Positions 20,143-29,639 of a stretch of DNA of 33,296 bases are shown here, one piece after another. The notes beneath the pieces are model-generated. The model had not been told where the DNA came from, searched no databases, and saw only the letters and a program-made list of their open reading frames with translations. Source of the DNA: Zygnema cylindricum (lineage: Eukaryota; Streptophyta; Zygnematophyceae; Zygnematales; Zygnemataceae); the NCBI GenBank assembly GCA_037447655.1, contig JBBHKE010000765.1, positions 1-33,296 on the forward strand, in the 5' to 3' direction. Positions within the stretch are counted from its first letter, which is position 1; each line of letters opens with the position of its first letter. The position numbers were made by a program, and so were the translations under genes.

Positions 20143-20279
20143 ATATGCGAGTGCATCAGATCGGCATCAAATTGTCGCATTTATTTTTGAAGTCCTCCTT
20201 ACGTTTTTGCGATGGCGAAACCGTCTTCCGGATGGTTCAAAATTTGGAAGGATTTCAGGACGACACCGAATTTAGTGTG
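20143..20279 (-). pseudogene. Broken copy of EMB514-like exon 2 (DUF3223 domain)
   Basis: Read on the minus strand, this aligns with 33092-33250 of the intact gene. It starts CACACTAAATTCGGTGT, continues through CCTGAAATC, TTCCAA, AACCATCCGGA, TTTCGCCATCG, GGAGGACTTCA, TAAATGCG and ACAATTTGATGCCG, and ends in cgcatatggggaagggagga, identical in both. Several small deletions shift the frame, and the first 53 bases of the exon are missing, replaced by a CT tract like the end of the gene's intron. It cannot make a DUF3223 domain. It shows that a gene fragment was duplicated in inverted orientation and that its tail repeat then expanded into the array at 14640-20142. Confidence 0.92.
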
Positions 20280-20280
20280 G

Positions 20281-20308
20281 GGGGTGGAGGGAGAGAGAGG
20301 GAGAAAAG
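20281..20308 (-). repeat. CT-rich tract beside the pseudo-exon (intron relic)
   Basis: The minus strand reads a pyrimidine run like that before the genuine exon 2 acceptor, but it joins the exon body after a deletion. Confidence 0.6.
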
Positions 20309-20817
20309 TATATATATATATGTATATATATGTATATGTATATATATATACATATATGTATATATATGCATATATATACATATATATACATATATATACA
20401 TATATATATGTATATACAAATACAATATATACATACATATATGTATATATATGTATATACATACATATATGTATATATATATGTATATATATACATATTT
20501 ATGTAATTATATTCATATACAATATATACATATATATATATATTTTTATATACATATATATATATACATATATGTAATATTATATGCATATATGTCACAT
20601 ATATATATTTTTATATACACATATATATACATATACATATATATACATATATGCATGTATATGTATATGTATATACATATATATACATATATACATGTAT
20701 ATGTATGTATATATGGATATACATATATATACATATACATATACATATATATAAATATATATATATACATGTATATACATATATATACATATATATACAG
20801 ATATATAGATATATAGA
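20309..20817. repeat. (TA)n-rich microsatellite with TATACATATATGTA words
   Basis: About 510 bases of alternating TA interspersed with CA/TG, locally palindromic and able to form cruciforms. Tyr/Ile-rich frames in it on both strands are artefacts. Confidence 0.95.
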
Positions 20818-21641
20818 TTCATTATATTATTATCGAATGGATTTATTATCTTTGTTGCTTACATGGCGAGGAGCGGGTTTTCACACACGATATCTTTTGG
20901 GATGCAATAATTATCTTAGAAATATGATCGGGTTAATATTCAAATGTGAAATGTCTCACGTGTTGCGACGAAGGTGTCAATCCAAGGGTCGTCGCAACCC
21001 TCGATATAGTCGATATTGTGCTTTTGTATTGCGGATAAAACGTAAAAGAATGTACTCCTCACCCACCCTACAATATCCCAAGTTTCCTCAATTGTTGTGC
21101 ACAATGTAAGCACCCTTACCAACTAATGGTTTAATGGTCGAGATGCAATAACTAGTAGAGAAATTAACTTCACGCATGAAGACCTTTCGGAAAATTTCAA
21201 ACCACTTGCTTTTGAGATATTTGGCTCCTTAGATACCTATTTTGCCATGTTGTTATGTGATTGCACTCGCGGGCCTTTGAAGCTTGAGGACATGGTTTCC
21301 CTGCAAGAGCCTCTCCTTTTGACTCTTCATCACCATTTTTTTTTTCGCATTTGGTCGAGCCCAAACCCTTGTCATTTTCGAGCAAAGTGTAGTGTGGATG
21401 TGGAATTCAATACTCATGGTCAAGCTAACTAGTGCATAAATATTATCTTTGTAATCACGACCTTTACCATGAGTAAGTAGGTTTTAAAATATGGCCATGG
21501 ACCCACTTTTTCCATAATGTTTAGGTTTTTTAGTAGTTTCTTCAGCTATATTATTTTCATTTTTTTTGTCTACCTATGGTGATGTTAAAAAATTGAAGGA
21601 TTGTTAATCGCTACCTACTGATAGTCCATTCGACTATATTC

Positions 21642-21736
<95 letters not shown>

Positions 21737-22200
21737 GCATGCATGCATCGACTATATACTGGGTGTGTCCATTCGACCTTGCTTTTGAATTACCATGGTT
21801 TGTTTACCCAAGAAAGTGATGAAGTAAAGTATTTTCAATTGTACGAAATATATTTTTGTTGAATAGTGCGATTGGATCGGTTACCCGTTTACCGTTTCGT
21901 ATTTTACGGTTTTACTTCAATCGGTCGCTATCGTTTTCATTCGCGTAGGATCCACGTGCTATATTTGGTGAATGTGGATATTCGGTATAAGTGGCTATTA
22001 TTGACGAACGTGTAACAATTTTACTGTAGGAGAAATCATAAGGTACCGTACTGCACTGTACTATAATGTATGTACCCATTTTGTCCTATTCCGTCCAATA
22101 CATATGTGAAATTTTGACGTTTCCCGTTTAAGGAAGTTTCCAAAGAGTACGGATCTTTCAAATGTCTCGTCCGTACGGATACGTGGTAAGAAAACATAGC
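20818..22200. other. AT-rich unique DNA, no gene recognised; pure (TA)n at about 21643-21731
   Basis: Short frames on both strands (for example 21122-20940 and 21385-21197, minus) lack recognisable motifs and have no supporting splice signals. The (TA)n run is about 90 bases long and ends in TGCATGCATGCAT. GTAC words become frequent after 22040. Confidence 0.5.
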
Positions 22201-23460
22201 ACGAAAAATAATTGTACGGTCGTTTTGTCATTTTGTTCCGTCACCTCTACGATCTTGGAATGATCGCCTACGGGAAAAATTGCTGCCACGTGGACATGAT
22301 GACGTTGGATCCTTTCGGCCTCTCGCGTAATACGCAGTCACAATGCATACACCGAAAAAAACAAAGAATGATGACGTCATCTATTGTGATGAAAGATGTG
22401 ACCTATTTGTACTTGTCCGGTGAAGAATGTGAACCACACGATCTAAGAAAAAAAAAAAAAAACAGAAAAAAACAAAAAGATAACATTAATTATAAACAAA
22501 ATAAAACCAGCATTTGTCGCATTGAGAATGGTAAAAGATTTTTTTATATAATATTTTGCCTTTAGGAACGATAGAATAAAAATAATTGGCCGTCAGATAA
22601 TAATAATAATTAATATATAATTAAAAATATTTTGTATCGGACGGTACAGTAGACGTATGTTCGATAACTCTTTCAATTTTTTATTTTTTTTTACGTTTAT
22701 TTTGTTTCTGCTTTTGTCTTTTTCGTTAATGACGTTATTGTCTGAGTCGAAATTGAAAATTGAGAAGACATAAAAATGTAATCAGCAAATCGGCGAATCG
22801 GTGAAAGCAGCAAAAAAAAAAAAAAAAAAATTAAAGAAAGTTTTTTTGACCTGCCCGCAGTATGCAGCTGCTTGTCTTTAGCGGGCAGTAGTAAATCTGC
22901 CACGTCATAGACGTCATTACAGATTGACTGTACGGAAATGTAGCGTCACCTCGAAATCCTCGAATCTCGAAACGTGAATAACAGAACAGGACAATTTTAA
23001 TGACGTCATACACGATGTTTCCAAGAAAATGTACTCTCTTAGTGTACGAAAAAGATACGGTGGTCACTCACATTGTCGTACTGTACGGAACAATTGGGAG
23101 AGGGACAAAAAATCGGCTGCGCCGCAATCAATATGATACGGAAAAACAAATAAAAATTGTCGTATTTTTGTCGTATCTGATCATCACCTGTAGGTTCGCC
23201 ACTACCTGTACGGAAGGCTAATGCCGACAAATTTTTTGAAACGCAAAAAAGATCCAAAATTGTCACTTGCGTCGCGATTGGCTCCGTGAAATCCGGATCG
23301 CCGCCGATATTTTGTCGATTGTTTTTTGGACGGATGCAGATTCACAGGAAATCTGACCCCAAAAAAAAGATACTGTATTAAAAATAAAGTACGAAATAAA
23401 ATAAAATACGATACAATACGGAAAATGTCGAATTTGTTAACTACTTACGGCGTCAGATTT
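22201..23460. other. Unique DNA with clustered bZIP-type palindromes
   Basis: No coding region is supported. A perfect G-box palindrome CCACGTGG lies at 22286-22293, with GATGACGT a few bases on (22298-22305). Full TGACGTCA palindromes lie at 22372-22379 and 23001-23008, and CACGTCATAGACGTCATTA at about 22901-22919. A perfect 8-base hairpin CTGCCCGC/GCGGGCAG spans 22851-22888. The cluster could be promoter DNA of an unseen gene. Confidence 0.35.
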
Positions 23461-23985
23461 TCCTCTCCTTCAAAACTTTTCCGCTTTTCTCATCTTTTTT
23501 AAACAGCCTTTTTTTTTTTTTTCTCTCACTTTTTTTTTTTGAGCATTTTTTTTTTTTTTGGCTGATTTTCTTCTTTAAAGTGAGATAGAGGCGATTTTTA
23601 ACCAATGGATAAAAAAATTATGTTTTTTATTATTATTTTTTATTATTTTTTATTTTTTTTTTATGTATTTTAAACTTATTTTTCCCATGAGTCCACTCTT
23701 CTCCCCCTCGTCCCCTAATTTCTCTTCATCCTCTCTCCCTTTCTCCTGATCCCCAAGAATCTTCGTCCGATCCTGACCTCCCTCCTCATTCCTCCCCTCC
23801 TTCTCTCCCCTTTCCCCTCCTCTTTTTCGTTTTTGATTTTTTTGTTCCATCGGTCCCTTTGGGAAGATACTTGATCCAACTTCCAAAATTCCATTCAGAT
23901 GTCAGACCCCGACCCAAAAATCTCAACTTAAAGAAATATAAACTAAAAAAACCCATCAATTTTTTTATTTTACGAAAAACCTAGA
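23461..23985. other. T-rich and pyrimidine-rich spacer
   Basis: T runs of 8-14 bases at 23500-23570 and 23630-23660, then CT-rich DNA to about 23830. No gene is seen. Confidence 0.6.
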
Positions 23986-24085
23986 AAACCCCAGAAAACT
24001 CCGGAAAACCCCAGAAAACCCCAAAAAACCCCAGAAACCCCCAAAAAACCCCAGAAAACCCCAAAAATCCTCAGAAAACCCCAAA
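23979..24085 (+). repeat. A/C-rich tandem repeat (AAAACCCCAGA units)
   Basis: About ten imperfect units of AAAACCCCAG/AAAACCCCAA. It resembles degenerate telomere-like DNA but not the plant CCCTAAA unit. It ends just before the ATG at 24100. Confidence 0.85.
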
Positions 24086-24099
24086 ATCCACCCCAAATA

Positions 24100-25101
24100 A
24101 TGACCGTTTCCACCTCCCATTTCCTCAATTCCCTCAAATTTTCGTCTTTTCTCGGTCGATCTTTTTCCTCGGAATACGCCCATTTTAGTCGATTCCCTTT
24201 CGATGTCGATTTTGGAATCATCACAAACGGACAAAATCCTTTCGACGTCGGAATGTCGACCGACGGGAGCTCGATGATGCGACGCGACAATCTTTCGAGA
24301 GACTTTTCGTCTTTTTCTGACGAAATTTTAAAAATCGGCGATATTTGGATGCCCGGAAACGAATTTATTCCTCGGGAAAACGCCGAATATTTCAAAATTT
24401 TTGGGGATTCCGGTAATTCCGGAAGTTCCGGAAATTGTTCCGGAAATCCCGGGAATTGTGGAAACTCTCAAAACGGTAATGGGTCAAGTAAATCCGGAAA
24501 TCCCGGGAATTCCGGGAATTCCGGGACATCCGGGGATTCCGGAATTTCCGGAGATTGTGGAGAAGTTTCCATCGATGGAAATTTTGGAGTTTCTGCGAAT
24601 GAGATTTCGACAGCTGGCGACATCGAGATTGTTTTTTTGACGGAAAAAGACAAAAATGTGGAAAGGGAGTCGAAGCCGGAGGAGGAGGAGGAGGGAGAGG
24701 GAATAAAAATTATTTTGGGGGGAGGAGGAGAGAATTTTCCTCTCGGGACCAGAAAAGACAAAAAAAGAGTGGATCGAATTCTTTTACGAAAAATGTTAGC
24801 GGCTAAAAATTTTCCGAAGTCTTTCGACGGAGTTCGAACTTTGTGGGGAGAGAGAGGAGGAGAGGGGAGGGGAGAGGGAGGAGGGGAAGGGAGGGGAGAG
24901 GGAGGAGGGGAGGAAGCAGAGGGAGTTGTAAAGTTTTACAGGAGAGTGTTTTCTGAAAATGACATGTCGGTTAAGGGAGGAGAGGGAGAGGAAGGAGAGG
25001 AAGGGGAGAGAGGGGAAGGAGAGGTAGGGGAAGGAGAGGTGACGAGGGAAGGCGAGGAAGGCGGGGGTGGAGGAGGTTTTAACCCAGTTTTGGGTATGGA
25101 G
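24100..25101 (+). CDS. Putative exon of an unrecognised protein with Gly/Ser/Asn repeat and purine-coded inserts
   Basis: An open frame of 334 codons from ATG 24100 ends in phase at a strong donor, GAG|GTAAGT (intron from 25102). Order of parts: a Phe/Ser-rich N-terminus (residues about 1-100, good codon variety, MSTDGSSMMRRDN, IWMPGNEF); a Gly-Ser-Asn-Pro tandem tract (about 101-150) coded by palindromic TTCCGGGAA words; then EIVFLTEKDKN. Next is a basic segment KKRVDRILLRKMLAAKNF with FDGVRTLW, an inserted Gly/Glu/Arg purine tract, VVKFYRRVFSENDMSV, another purine tract, and FNPVLGME. The ordinary-looking segments between the purine inserts suggest a real gene, but I do not recognise the family. 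An acceptor candidate TTTCAG ends at 26186. Confidence 0.45.
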
Positions 25102-25217
25102 GTAAGTCAAACAGGAGAGGGAGAGGTAGAGGGAGAGGAAGGGAGGGGGAGAGGGAAAGGGGGAGAGAGAGGGAGGGAGAGGGAGAGGGAGAGAATTTAA
25201 TTCCGGAGGAATGGAAA

Positions 25218-25675
25218 ATGGAGGGGAAGGAAGAGAAGAGGGAGGAGGGGGAGGAGGGAGAGAAGGGAGAGAAGGGAGAGAAGGGAGAGAACATGGCGAA
25301 GGGGAAGGAGGAGGAGGAGGAGAAGAGAGGAAAGGGGGAGGAGGGAAGAGGTGTCTCGGAGTTAAGGATGGGAGAGAGAGAGAGGTGTAAAGAAGAGAGA
25401 GGAGGACAAACGGAAGAGAGAATGGGAAGTGGGAGGAGGAGAGGTGGGAAAGAAGAGAGGGAGGGAGGAGGGGAAGGAGGAGGAGCGATTATTAAGGGGA
25501 GAGTGGGGAAAGGGGTACAAGAAAAATGGAAATTGATAATGGAGTCCCAAAAGAAGAGAGCGGAGGGGGTAAAGAGAGAGAAGGAGAGAGCGATTCGAGA
25601 AATAGGGGAGATGAGAAGAGCGGGAATTTTGATGTCCGGAAAAAGTTTTAAAATGTTGAATGCGAAAAGTTGAGG
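25218..25675 (+). CDS. Second purine-rich frame, possible continuation of the gene at 24100 (frame shifted)
   Basis: Downstream of the donor at 25102, the +3 frame stays open to TGA at 25671-25673. Most of it is Glu/Gly/Lys/Arg purine repeat, but the last 60 codons look like real protein: EKWKLIMESQKKRAEGVKRE, then IREIGEMRRAGILMSGKSF, a likely coiled-coil/basic helix. It could be a later exon of the same gene or the original frame after slippage in the purine tract. Its last 12 codons are repeated twice downstream. Confidence 0.3.
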
Positions 25676-26028
25676 GGAGAGAGAGGGGGTGAGGGAGTGG
25701 GAGAGGGAGGGAAGGAGGGAGAAAGAGGGAGAGAGGAAGTGGGAGAAGGGAGTGAGAGAGAGAGGGGGAAAGGGGGGAAGGGAGAGACGGTGAGAAGGGA
25801 GGAAGGGTGGGAGAGAAAAATCCATTTGGGAAAAGTTTTAGAATGTTGAATGCGGAAAATTGAGGAGAGAGAGAGGGAGGAAGAGTGGGAGAGAGGGTGG
25901 GAGAGAGGGAGGGAGAGAGGGAGTGAGAAGGAGAGAGACGGCGAGAAGGGGAAAAGGGATGGAGAGAGGGTGGGAGGGAAAAATCCATTTGAAAAAAGTT
26001 TTAAGATGTTAAATGCGAAAGTTGAGGG
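25633..26028 (+). repeat. Three diverged tandem copies of the end of the coding stretch
   Basis: The core AAAAGTTTTAAAATGTTGAA with flanking TCCATTT and GCGAAAAGTTGAGGG occurs at 25633-25675, about 25818-25865 and about 25979-26028, each followed by a purine tract. Spacing between the AAAAGTTTTA cores is 190 and 163 bases. All three copies include the stop codon region (TTGAG). Confidence 0.85.
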
Positions 26029-26186
26029 AGGGAGGAGGAAGAGAGAGAGGGGGAGGGAGGGAGAGAGGTAGGGAGAGGGGGGAAAAAGGAGGGACGGAGT
26101 TAGGGAGGGAGAGAGGGAGAGAGGGAGAGAGATGGAGAAGGGAGGGAGAGGGTTAGAGGTAGAGGGAGATAATAATTTTGTTTCAG

Positions 26187-27020
26187 AGAGTCACCGAATT
26201 TGGCGGATGGTATTTTTTTTTTCTTTTTTTGCCTCATTTTCTTCTTTTTTTGTCCTTTTCTTCCCCCTCTTTTCTTTCCCTTTTTTTTTCTCTGGTTTCC
26301 CTCTCTCTCCCTCTACCCCCTTTATTTTCCCACATCTCGGCGTTAAAGATCTCAAGTAATTTTTGTAAATTCTTTGAGGATGACAATTTTTTCAATTTTT
26401 TTTTTGAAATTTTGGATAAAATTGTAAAAAAACTTCTGGAAACTTTCAAAGATTGTTCAAAAATTGGTCGAGATTCGTTTTGAATTTCTGGTTGTTTCGA
26501 AAATTTAATTCCATTTTTTTTTTTGGGGGGATTTGAGAATTTTTAAAGTCAATTGGAAATAAGTGTACTGTATGGGTTTAGGAGATCGCGGTAGTTTTGA
26601 AAGTTAATAAGAAATTAGAAAATAATAAAATTTTGGAAGAGATTACAATAAAGTTTTATAAAGAGGATAGTCAATTTAGTAATAGCTATTTAGTTTTCTT
26701 AGTTGTTGTTTTTGTACTATTTTCTTTTCCTTTTTACTTTGTACTTTTTACTTTTAGTTTTTAGTTTTCGTTTTTATTTTTTGTTTTTTGTTTTAAGTTT
26801 TAATTTTTCCTTGTTTTTTTTTCTTTTTGAACAATCGTTGGTGGCTATTTTCCCAATTGATATTTGTACATATGAGAAATTCAAATTGTACCATGGCCGG
26901 AACCTTTGTGCCATTTCCAGAAATGTCTTTTTGTTCGTGTGTTTTTTTTTTTTTTGGTAATTTTTTGGTTACTTTATTATGTTTTTAGTGTTATTTTTTT
27001 TTTTTTCGCTCTTTTTTTTA
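26187..27020. other. T-rich spacer, no gene recognised
   Basis: Begins after the possible acceptor TTTCAG (26181-26186). Phe/Leu-rich frames reflect T runs only. Confidence 0.5.
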
Positions 27021-27047
27021 TGTGTGTGTGTGTGTGTGTGTGTGTGT
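27021..27047 (+). repeat. (TG)13 microsatellite
   Basis: Uninterrupted TG repeat within T-rich DNA. Confidence 0.95.
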
Positions 27048-27097
27048 TTGTTTTATTTTTTTCTCTTTTTTTTTATATATGTGTGTATGTATGTCCC

Positions 27098-27202
27098 CGA
27101 TCTCTCTCTTTCTCCTCCCCCCCCCTTCCTTCCCCCCCTTCCTCCCTCGCTCCCTCTTCCCTCCCTCCCTCCCTCCTCCTCCCTCCCTCCCTCCCTCCCT
27201 CC
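27098..27202 (+). repeat. CT/CCCT-rich microsatellite
   Basis: Imperfect CTCC and CCCT repeats ending in CCTCCCTCCCTCC. Confidence 0.95.
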
Positions 27203-28049
27203 TAATATTTTAACAGTTTACAGGAAGAGTTAGGGAATTTCATTGAAAACAAGATATCCATTACTTGCCAAGTATTTTTTCATTTTTTTTTCTTTTCTTT
27301 TTTGTACTTAATTTCATTTTTGTACTTACTTTGATTTTTATTTTGGCTACTGATTTTTTTTTTGTAGTTCTTGAAAAGTGTACTGTCTTCGTTTTTTTTT
27401 GTTTAATTGAGCTTATTATATAACAATATTACCGAGTCCTAAAATTCGAATTTATGTCCATCGCCACTTTTTTGTCATATAGGAAATTACAATAGTACAG
27501 TTTTTTTATTTTTTAGAAGTTGTGCTTTAGGGTTTTTGAGGGGTTTTCTAGGGTTTTTTGGGTTTTTTGGGGTTTTTTTGGAGTTTTTAAGAGTTTACAA
27601 GGTATTTTACGGATTTTTTTTTGGGTTTTTTAGAGTTTTTTGGGGTATTTTTGGGGTATTTGGAGGTGTTGATTCGTAAATAGTGTGACTTCATTTGGTC
27701 GCGCGTGACGACGCGTCATTTTAGTTTCATCGATATTTGAAAGCGGGTACGCTTTTTTTATTTTGTACTAAGTTTATTTCGTTTCGTGCGAGTTCATACA
27801 TGTTGTACGTCGTCCTTTAATTTGTGTCAGCGTCCTAAGTCAAATGGCAGTGTGAACTACCTGCGCACAGCCATTTTATTTATATGTGGCTGCTGCAGTT
27901 TTGTTACAGTAAACCTGCGCCGGCCGTGTGAATTGTTTTTTTTTTCATGACGGTCGACGTTCGCAAGCGCGACACTTTTTTAACCGCCGTTACAATATTT
28001 CGCCAGTCAAAGTTGTTCGACGGATTGACCGTCAAATCTAAAATCAAAG
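27203..28049. other. AT-rich spacer with a G/T-rich tandem tract
   Basis: 27528-27668 holds degenerate GGGGTTTT/AGGGTTTTTT units, the complement in flavour of the A/C tract at 23979. Otherwise no gene is seen. AACTACCTGCGC-CAGC occurs at 27855 and again near 28096. Confidence 0.5.
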
Positions 28050-28417
28050 GTACGTAGCTTGTACGAAACTGTACTTCAGATGTACAATTTCTGACAACTA
28101 CCTGCGCGCAGCAAAAATCGTCTCTGCGATTAGCAATTCCCTCGAACTATTTAGGTTCGCGTTTTCAAAGATTCGACGTTCGGATTTCTGTTTGGCAAAA
28201 TCCAACTGTTTATTTCGGCTTGGAAATGCAACAAGGAATGAGTACCGTACGATTCAGTTCGGATAGAACCGTACCTATCTGGCGGTAGCCGTACTTGGCT
28301 GTACTAAAATGTACACAGCCGTACGTAGTCTTACGAATGTACGAAACCAAGCTTAATCGAGTGCTACGATCGTAAAACTTTATTTCAAAAAGTGCGATGG
28401 AAATTCAAAAACCATCG
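28050..28417. other. GTAC-rich unique DNA left of the MITE pair
   Basis: At least 12 GTAC tetramers in about 300 bases, many within CGTAC. No coding region is seen. Confidence 0.5.
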
Positions 28418-28425
28418 AGGTAAAC
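28418..28425 (+). other. Target-site duplication of MITE1 (left, AGGTAAAC)
   Basis: Identical to 28908-28915. Confidence 0.85.
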
Positions 28426-28907
28426 CATAGTTGTTCACGGCGTTTAGTGCGAGCGATTTAATCACGACGAATTATACGTAACAAACGCATTGAACCTTTT
28501 GAAAAAATCGTAAAAATCGTTAATGAATTTTCGTCCGTACTATTTCGTACATGTAAACAAAAATAAATTTCACATATACCGCAGTTTGTACCATTTTCGT
28601 ACATTTTCCGTATCTTTTCGTAATAGTTCGTACATTTTTGGTACAATTCCGTACATTCCCGTAAAATTTTTGTTCAGTTTACCGGACAGAAAGTACTACG
28701 AAGTGCAACGTATCTTTTCGTCAAATTCCGTACATTTACCGTACAAAATCGTACAGCTATCGTAAAATACTGTACAGTTCCCGTGAATTAGCCGTTCAGT
28801 TTACCGGACAGAAAGTACATCGCGTTTTTTTCCGATTTATTCAAAAGTCACGAATTATACGTTTTAATCGGAAAAAAGGAAAAAATCGCGCGATTTGAAC
28901 AACTATG
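28426..28907. mobile_element. MITE1, hAT-like, 482 bp
   Basis: Perfect 12-base terminal inverted repeats CATAGTTGTTCA...TGAACAACTATG flank a non-coding interior. The flanks are a perfect 8-bp duplication AGGTAAAC. 8-bp duplications and CA...TG ends fit the hAT superfamily. The interior holds a diverged tandem duplication (28611-28696 and 28711-28818), both units ending in TTACCGGACAGAAAGTAC, and 13 GTAC words. There is no transposase, so it would depend on a relative elsewhere. Confidence 0.85.
28520..28820. promoter_or_regulatory. Cluster of CGTAC motifs (SBP-domain-site-like) inside MITE1
   Basis: 13 GTAC tetramers in about 300 bases, against about one expected at random. Eight are CGTAC and six fit TNCGTAC, the core of the plant SBP/SPL consensus TNCGTACAA. 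Binding is inferred, not shown. Confidence 0.4.
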
Positions 28908-28915
28908 AGGTAAAC
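28908..28915 (+). other. Target-site duplication of MITE1 (right, AGGTAAAC)
   Basis: Identical to 28418-28425. Its last four bases overlap the left duplication of MITE2 (28912-28919). Confidence 0.85.
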
Positions 28916-28919
28916 AAAG
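28912..28919 (+). other. Target-site duplication of MITE2 (left, AAACAAAG)
   Basis: Identical to 29221-29228. Confidence 0.88.
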
Positions 28920-29220
28920 CATAGTTCAAAAGTAGGCGTTTTTATGGTAGGCCTTTGGTCGGCGCCTTTATCGTAAGTTGTGTTATGGGCTTTTTATGTG
29001 ATCTTCTTAGATCGCTACTTTGATCAGCGACCGTCGATCGTTTGAATCTGACGGTGTAACTTTTTTTTTTTGGTCCGAATGTTTTAATTGGTCCAATTTT
29101 CGGTCCGAATGTTTTAATTGGTCCGAATAGGTCCGAATACAATATGGGTCTTAAGGTCATATTGTATATTTTGCATACAATAGGCATATTATATGGGCCT
29201 ACTTTCACTTTTGAACTATG
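28920..29220. mobile_element. MITE2, hAT-like, 301 bp
   Basis: Terminal inverted repeats CATAGTTCAAAAGT...ACTTTTGAACTATG (the right arm has TTTC inserted before further matching GCCTAC) are flanked by a perfect 8-bp duplication AAACAAAG. It shares CATAGTT ends with MITE1 but has an unrelated interior, which includes a 30-base tandem pair (GGTCCGAATGTTTTAATTGG, 29072 and 29102). Non-coding. Confidence 0.9.
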
Positions 29221-29228
29221 AAACAAAG
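29221..29228 (+). other. Target-site duplication of MITE2 (right, AAACAAAG)
   Basis: Identical to 28912-28919. Confidence 0.88.
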
Positions 29229-29639
29229 GGTTTCAAACGTACGTGCGTCGTACGTACTATGTACTTTTACCTTACATTGCCATTGGAGATACTTCAGTAC
29301 AGTATTAGAGTGGAATTTAGTACGAAACGCACTAAATGATGCCATGCTGCGATCCCAACTATCGAACATTTAAGTAGTGTTACGCACACAAAACAAAAAA
29401 AAGGGTAAAAACAAAAACACGAAATCAAATATAAATAAATATAACTATCTGTAGTTTTCAATTCTATTAGCGGTTGAAATGTGTACATTATGGGCCACTT
29501 GATAAAATAGTGATTGTAACACTATTTTATAATTGTAGGTAATAAAATACGCACTCGACCTAGAGTTCTGAATTTAAATTATAGAATGGCTAGTTTACTA
29601 CAGTAATTTGCGGAAAGTTCATGTGGGAGACAAGACAAC
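29229..29639. other. AT-rich unique DNA, no gene recognised
   Basis: GTAC-rich start (29239-29270), otherwise featureless. Confidence 0.5.

Larger units (their letters stand above)
24840..26165 (+). repeat. Polypurine tract (GGA/GA-rich), about 1.3 kb
   Basis: Nearly continuous A/G on the plus strand with short islands of ordinary sequence (24930-24980, 25075-25115, 25500-25675). It overlaps the putative exon and its downstream region. It is composed of GGAGAG, GGGAGG and GAGAGA words, not the 12-base unit of the giant array. Confidence 0.9.

Noticed and set aside
14620-20190. A plus-strand open frame of 1856 codons rich in Pro, Ser, Leu and Phe
   Set aside because: It follows the polypyrimidine minisatellite: C/T-only DNA cannot form stop codons. 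No conserved domain, and both strands are open in several frames.
20145-20822. Tyr/Ile-rich frames on both strands
   Set aside because: Translations of a TA/CA microsatellite.
20940-21385. Two short minus-strand frames as a gene
   Set aside because: Protein-like in places but no recognised motif, no splice signals and interrupted; left as unique DNA.
22212-22565. Plus-strand frame of 117 codons
   Set aside because: Ends in a Lys run from poly-A; no motif and it overlaps a cluster of regulatory palindromes.
22851-22888. Eight-base hairpin as a terminator or MITE end
   Set aside because: Isolated, no flanking duplication, 22-base loop; probably chance.
26703-27233. Phe/Leu/Cys/Val-rich frames
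   Set aside because: Products of T runs and the TG/CT microsatellites.
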